Assembly: GCF_900155965.1 (NCBI RefSeq)
Contig: NZ_FTMG01000023.1
Span: 1 to 64,000 of the forward strand
Reading direction: 5' to 3'
Source of the DNA: Mucilaginibacter lappiensis
Lineage (GTDB): Bacteria; Bacteroidota; Bacteroidia; Sphingobacteriales; Sphingobacteriaceae
DNA length: 64,000 nucleotides
How positions within the stretch are numbered: position 1 is the first letter of the stretch; the number at the start of each line of letters is the position of its first letter. The notes beneath the pieces are model-generated. The model ran no database searches, was not told the DNA's origin, and saw only the letters and a program-made list of their open reading frames with translations. Made by a program: the position numbers and the translations under genes. Positions 60,277-64,000 of this stretch are shown in pieces.

Positions 60277-60299
60277 AAAAAGCCCCGGCTGGCGGGGCT
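60274..60299 (-). terminator. terminator of first lumazine-binding-like gene
   Basis: AGCCCCG / CGGGGCT stem (60281-60287, 60293-60299) with a run of A's at 60274-60280 that gives T's on the minus strand. Matching hairpins follow the two other paralogues. Confidence 0.85.
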
Positions 60300-60332
60300 C
60301 TCTTCTACTTGAACTATTACACTAAACCAAGT

Positions 60333-60761
60333 CTATTTAAAAACGCTGTATACGTTGGTGATCTTCCAGCCTTTGCCGGTATTGGCAATCGTTACATAAT
60401 TGCTGCGTACAAACTTTTCATACTGCATATCAACTTTTACCACAGTCATATCGGAGTTGCTTTGAATAACGGTGGTGCTGGTGGTACAATCCTGTTCCAC
60501 ATTTTTATTGAGCTTTAAAGATTGAAATATTTCGTCGCGCGTAAAGGTTACAATCTTTTTACCGCTTAGCAGGCTAAATTTGGCATTTTGGTCTACCACA
60601 TCGTCCAGTCCCTGTAATTTACCACGGGTCATGGCATCAACATAGGTGTTGATAGCAAAGGTTTTAGTTAGGTTTTCGCCATCTGCAAACGGGATGGCTT
60701 TTGCGGCACTGCATGCTACCAGCAATGCAAGGCCTAGTACTATTGATTTTAAGGTTTTCAT
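60333..60761 (-). CDS. secreted lumazine-binding-like (NTF2-fold) protein, paralogue 1
   Basis: A 142-residue secreted protein with a signal peptide (about 1-22). The mature part fits the putative lumazine-binding/NTF2-like family (PF12893): INTYVDAMTRGKLQGLDDVV, DQNAKFSLLSG, a helix with Glu/Ser, and the paired strands VVKVDMQYEKFVRSNYVTI and GKGWKITNVYSVFK. Its function is unknown. It is the leftmost of three tandem, same-strand paralogues of exactly 142 residues. Confidence 0.85.
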   Translation of the reverse strand: MKTLKSIVLGLALLVACSAAKAIPFADGENLTKTFAINTYVDAMTRGKLQGLDDVVDQNAKFSLLSGKKIVTFTRDEIFQSLKLNKNVEQDCTTSTTVIQSNSDMTVVKVDMQYEKFVRSNYVTIANTGKGWKITNVYSVFK

Positions 60762-60849
60762 ATTGTTGTTGTTTGATGATTATCTAAATTATATCTATAA
60801 GACAACACTTATTTTCAATACGTTACAGAAAAAATCAATTAAATAAAAA

Positions 60850-60868
60850 AGCCCCGCTGGGCGGGGCT
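60850..60868 (-). terminator. terminator of second lumazine-binding-like gene
   Basis: GCCCCGC / GCGGGGC stem (60851-60857, 60861-60867) with A's on the left giving minus-strand T's. It is nearly identical to the hairpin at 61394-61412. Confidence 0.85.
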
Positions 60869-60893
60869 CTCTACTTGCATATTAATACTAAAC

Positions 60894-61322
60894 TTATTTA
60901 AAAACGCTGTATACGTTGGTGATTTTCCAGCCTTTGCCGGTATTAGATATGGTTACAAAATTGCTGCGGGTAAACCATTCATACTGCATACTGATTTTTA
61001 CAATAGCTATTTCAGCGTTACTTTGAATAATAGAGGTACTGGTAATACATTCCTGTTCTATATTTTTATTGAGCCTTAATGATTGAAGCATTTCATCTTT
61101 TGTGAAGCTTAATACTTCCGCGCCTCTTAACTGACTGAATTTAGCATTTTGATCTACTACATCATCCAGCCCTCGTAATTTACCATGGGTCATGGCATCA
61201 ACATAGGTATTAATCGCGAAAACCCTGGTTAGGTTTTCATCCTTGGTATAAGGGGCTGCTTTAGCCGTCTGGTATACTATTAGTAAAGCAAGCCCCAATA
61301 TGATTGATTTTAAAATTTTCAT
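60894..61322 (-). CDS. secreted lumazine-binding-like (NTF2-fold) protein, paralogue 2
   Basis: A 142-residue paralogue with signal peptide (about 1-22), INTYVDAMTHGKLRGLDDVV, DQNAKFSQLRGAEVL, LNKNIEQECITSTSIIQSN and the same ending TGKGWKITNVYSVFK. The mature parts are more alike to paralogue 1 than to 3 in the LNKNVEQ helix. It has its own terminator. Confidence 0.85.
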   Translation of the reverse strand: MKILKSIILGLALLIVYQTAKAAPYTKDENLTRVFAINTYVDAMTHGKLRGLDDVVDQNAKFSQLRGAEVLSFTKDEMLQSLRLNKNIEQECITSTSIIQSNAEIAIVKISMQYEWFTRSNFVTISNTGKGWKITNVYSVFK

Positions 61323-61393
61323 TTAATAATTCTTTATTTGTGTATTTAACGTATTTATTCACAGTGTATTATGTGGATATTAATAAAATAAAA

Positions 61394-61412
61394 AGCCCCG
61401 CTGGGCGGGGCT
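61394..61412 (-). terminator. terminator of third lumazine-binding-like gene
   Basis: AGCCCCGC / GCGGGGCT stem (61394-61401, 61405-61412) with A's on the left. It matches the hairpin at 60850. Confidence 0.85.
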
Positions 61413-61450
61413 CTCTACTTACATATATTAACACTAAACTAAAACTAAAC

Positions 61451-61879
61451 TTATTTAAAAACGCTGTATACGTTAGTAATTTTCCAGCCTTTGCCGGTAT
61501 TTGATACAGTTACAAAATTGCTGCGGGTAAAACCATCATATTGCATATCAACTTTGATAACTGCAATGCCTTCGTTGCTTTCAACCACTGATGTAGTAGT
61601 AGTGCAAGTTTGTTCGGTACCTTTAGAAGCATTTAATGATTGTATCATTTCATCTTTGCTAAAGTTCAAAACGGTTTTACCGCGTAACATGCTGAATTTA
61701 GCATCCTGATCAATCACTTCGCTCAGGCCTTTTAATTTACCATGGGTCATGGCATCAATGTAGGTGCTGATAGCATAATTTTTAGTTAAATTTTCACCTT
61801 CTGTGTAGGTGGTTGCTTTGGCAGCAGTGCCTATAACTAATAAGGCTAAGCCTAATAATATTGATTTTAAAGTTTTCAT
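61451..61879 (-). CDS. secreted lumazine-binding-like (NTF2-fold) protein, paralogue 3
   Basis: A 142-residue paralogue with a signal peptide (about 1-22), ISTYIDAMTHGKLKGLSEVI, DQDAKFSMLRGKTVL, LNASKGTEQTCTTTTSVVES and the shared ending TGKGWKITNVYSVFK. It differs most in the central helix (NASKGTEQ in place of NKNVEQ). Because each copy has its own terminator, each is probably an independent transcription unit produced by tandem duplication. Confidence 0.85.
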   Translation of the reverse strand: MKTLKSILLGLALLVIGTAAKATTYTEGENLTKNYAISTYIDAMTHGKLKGLSEVIDQDAKFSMLRGKTVLNFSKDEMIQSLNASKGTEQTCTTTTSVVESNEGIAVIKVDMQYDGFTRSNFVTVSNTGKGWKITNVYSVFK

Positions 61880-62052
61880 TGTATTGCTATTTAAGGTTGT
61901 TTATTATTATTAATTAATTTCTATATCCATAAGACACCGGCAATATGCCTTACGTTACAGAATATGTTAAAAATTTTGTTGATTTAACATAAATTTAATA
62001 TATTACTTGTTTTTTTTGATTCTTGGCAATAGAAACTGCCTTAAACCCAGTT

Positions 62053-62565
62053 ATGATTGATTTTACTACCATTATTTTGCAATTTGCTGAACAAGGCGAA
62101 AAAACCGGCTGGACGTATATTGAAATTCCGGCAGATCTGGCTCTGCAAATGAAGCCTGGTAATAAAAAATCTTTCAGGGTAAAAGGTAAGTTAGATGAAA
62201 TGCCTATTGCTGGTATGGCCCTGATGCCCATGGGCGAAGGCAATTTTATTATAGCCCTGAAACGGGAAATATGTAAAGGCCTGCGTAAGCACAGCGGAGG
62301 CATGTTGCGGGTACAGTTGGAACCTGACGATGATTATAAGGTTGAGGTTCCGGCTGATCTGCAGGAGTGCTTTGATTTTGAACCCGAGGCCAGTGAGTTC
62401 TTTTTTACCCTTACAAAAGGCCATCGCGACTATTTTATTAAATGGATAAACAGTGCCAAAACCGAAACTACCCGCGCTAACCGCATAGCCAATACCATAG
62501 AGGCCATGCTACGCCACCAGGGTTATCCCGAAATGTTGAGAGCTTTGAAAAAGGCAAGGGAATAG
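62053..62565 (+). CDS. DUF1905/YdeI-like protein
   Basis: A 170-residue soluble protein. The N-terminal DUF1905 beta-barrel (about 5-95; GWTYIEIPADLA, FRVKGKLDEMPIAGMALMPM) is followed by a YdeI/OmpD-associated helical tail (about 100-170; SEFFFTLTKGHRDYFIKWI and TETTRANRIANTIEAML). Such proteins are common in Bacteroidota; the role is unknown. ATG 62053 is chosen over TTG 62023, which lies in a poor context. Confidence 0.85.
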   Translation: MIDFTTIILQFAEQGEKTGWTYIEIPADLALQMKPGNKKSFRVKGKLDEMPIAGMALMPMGEGNFIIALKREICKGLRKHSGGMLRVQLEPDDDYKVEVPADLQECFDFEPEASEFFFTLTKGHRDYFIKWINSAKTETTRANRIANTIEAMLRHQGYPEMLRALKKARE

Positions 62566-62567
62566 CA

Positions 62568-64000
62568 TTAATTATTTACTTTCTTCCCCTTCCAATTCTT
62601 CGGAAAGGGGATATCGATCATTTTGATGGGTTTAAAGTTGGGTATCTGATAACCGGTTCCCGAAGTATTGTACAGGAAAAACGGATCGGTTTTAAAATGC
62701 TCGTAATCTGTAGTCATTTGAGCTTTGAGTTTGAGCAGCCGGTTTTCGTATTTATCATCATAGGGTGTACCCGTGTTTTTGTCCAGCAGCCGGTCAATAT
62801 ACTCGATCAGGTTATAGCAGGTGGTAAACTGTCCACAAGCTACCAGGCAGGCTTCCGTATGCTGCTGTTCGGCCGATTTTTTATCAAACCATAACGTAGT
62901 GCCCATATTATAAGCGGTTTGCGCTACTATTTGCATATCGGTACTGGGATTGAGGGATGAGGGAGTGGTCATATACTGGCTGTTACCCTGGCTGCGGTTA
63001 ATATCGTTAGAGAACGAAAGATCGTAAAGGTGGTTGCCTTTACCACGGTTGTTCCATTGGGTACTACCATAAAATTTATCATACAGTAACTGCCTGATAC
63101 GTTTTAGAAAAATACTAGTATTGAGCATCAATACAGATTGCGCCCGGGTGTTGAGCATATGTATGAGAAGACTGAGGGATGTTTTAGAAAAAAAGCTCAC
63201 CAGTATATGGATGATCTGTTCGGTAAAGTTGCGTTTTAAGTCCATCCCCGCCGATGCTTTTGACACGCTAAATAATTGTTGCCTTACATATAATACACCA
63301 GATACCCATATAAAGGGAACGGGTATAAATAAAGCGCTGGCGATTACCCAGGATGTGCTATGGTGACTTATTCCATACCAAACCCCGGTTAAAGCGGCCA
63401 ATAAAATGGCAAGGGTAATATAAAATACGCCCCAGAGATTTAATTCATAACCTTTGCTTATTTTGGGCAATACATAAGGGTGTATATAATGGCTGCCCAC
63501 ATCGTTCACCAACATCAATTCAAAATAGGGGAAGCTGGTTTTTTTGTCGAGCCGACGGCCGTCGGCTTCCATCATACTTTGCAGGCCCTGGTTATCAGTA
63601 ATACCACCATCCATCAGGCCAAACTGTTTATGTTGTATAAATTCTGCTTCTTCCTTATCGCCGGTTTGGGGCACCAGCGATAGCGCGTTTTTCAGGTCGT
63701 GGATGTTTAAATGCTGATGTGTATAATCGTTGGGATAAATGATGGGCTCAAACCCGGCCGGGAAACAGGATGACGCGGCCAGCACATCGCCCAGTTTTAT
63801 TTTACCGGCAACGGCGCTGTCTACATAAATAACCTCATTGCCATATTTAAAGCGTTCATCAGTTTCTGCGTCCGGAACCAGTTTGATATTTTGGCGGAAT
63901 GATTGCCCGGTGTAAAATTCGGTAGCGTTGAAACAAACCTCCTGTAGATGGGCTGTAGGTGATGCGCCGTGCAGAAGAGATTCCAGCGTTGATCCGTCAA
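62568..64000 (-). CDS. patatin-like phospholipase, N-terminus outside the window
   Basis: Partial gene running off the right edge. The visible 477 codons or so contain the patatin C-terminal half: AASSCFPAGFEPI, then the catalytic Asp in LMDGGITDNQG, FELMLVNDVGSHY and three helices (about two-fifths through) that suggest membrane attachment. The GxSxG nucleophile motif lies before the window edge and cannot be seen. The frame is open to position 64000, so the GTG at 63785 is not the true start. It probably hydrolyses phospholipids or lysolipids. Confidence 0.85.
   Translation of the reverse strand, partial: DGSTLESLLHGASPTAHLQEVCFNATEFYTGQSFRQNIKLVPDAETDERFKYGNEVIYVDSAVAGKIKLGDVLAASSCFPAGFEPIIYPNDYTHQHLNIHDLKNALSLVPQTGDKEEAEFIQHKQFGLMDGGITDNQGLQSMMEADGRRLDKKTSFPYFELMLVNDVGSHYIHPYVLPKISKGYELNLWGVFYITLAILLAALTGVWYGISHHSTSWVIASALFIPVPFIWVSGVLYVRQQLFSVSKASAGMDLKRNFTEQIIHILVSFFSKTSLSLLIHMLNTRAQSVLMLNTSIFLKRIRQLLYDKFYGSTQWNNRGKGNHLYDLSFSNDINRSQGNSQYMTTPSSLNPSTDMQIVAQTAYNMGTTLWFDKKSAEQQHTEACLVACGQFTTCYNLIEYIDRLLDKNTGTPYDDKYENRLLKLKAQMTTDYEHFKTDPFFLYNTSGTGYQIPNFKPIKMIDIPFPKNWKGKKVNN

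Noticed and set aside
60333..61879. Whether the three 142-residue genes are one repeated sequencing artefact
   Set aside because: The three copies differ at many positions across the whole gene, so they are real paralogues.

Overview
This window is a chromosomal segment of a Bacteroidota bacterium, most likely family Sphingobacteriaceae (Mucilaginibacter/Pedobacter-like). The grounds are TAnnTTTG promoter boxes with weak Shine-Dalgarno signals, a TonB-dependent receptor, DUF5916, GH20, GH31 and CE7 proteins, a GG-leader peptide precursor of the Bacteroidota type, and many intergenic palindromes. Genus-level placement is inference.

Layout: The window opens with the tail of an rRNA operon (5S at about 176-286), then a membrane protein and an NTF2-like gene broken by one amber codon. 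At 2.0-10.2 kb lies an exopolysaccharide locus: a GT-C-like membrane protein, an XagB/NfrB-type GT2 synthase with a degenerate MshEN domain, a BcsB-like subunit and a histidine kinase on the minus strand, with a divergent GH5 glucanase. At 10-19 kb are an acyl-ACP desaturase, an MscS channel, a GIY-YIG protein, an aldo/keto reductase, DUF4846 and M23 proteins, a pentapeptide-repeat protein and a small Cys-rich GG-leader peptide (candidate RiPP precursor). At 19.5-23.0 kb is a fused isobutyryl-CoA mutase (IcmF) carrying three in-frame copies of a repeat inside its coding sequence. At 23-29 kb are an MFS/ArsR pair, DoxX, an ECF42-type sigma factor with its DGPF partner, a hypothetical gene beside a fragment of its own paralogue, and a YhcC-type radical SAM protein. 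At 29.5-35.3 kb an acyltransferase precedes a tandemly duplicated pair of outer-membrane barrel plus CE7 esterase. At 35.5-41 kb are housekeeping and metabolic genes (SseA, YkuK, PlsC, Nudix, LysE, BtuF-like). At 41-51 kb is a glycan-oriented block (GH20, TonB receptor, DUF5916, GH31). At 52-55 kb is a sugar-acid dehydratase plus SDR. At 56.6 kb is parE, then cdd overlapping an SGNH esterase, three tandem lumazine-binding-like paralogues separated by matching terminators, a YdeI-like protein and a partial patatin.

The most striking property is the density and variety of intergenic palindromes. I see at least four classes: (1) REP-like repeats with GTCAT...ATGAC ends; (2) a CTCCCC..GGGGAG family that also sits three times in frame inside icmF; (3) large imperfect palindromes built from short repeated words that differ from locus to locus; and (4) a two-copy element of about 275 bp with a GC hairpin followed by helically phased A-tracts. 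No CRISPR array, transposase or tRNA was recognised. All product names rest on motif reading only; no database search was run.
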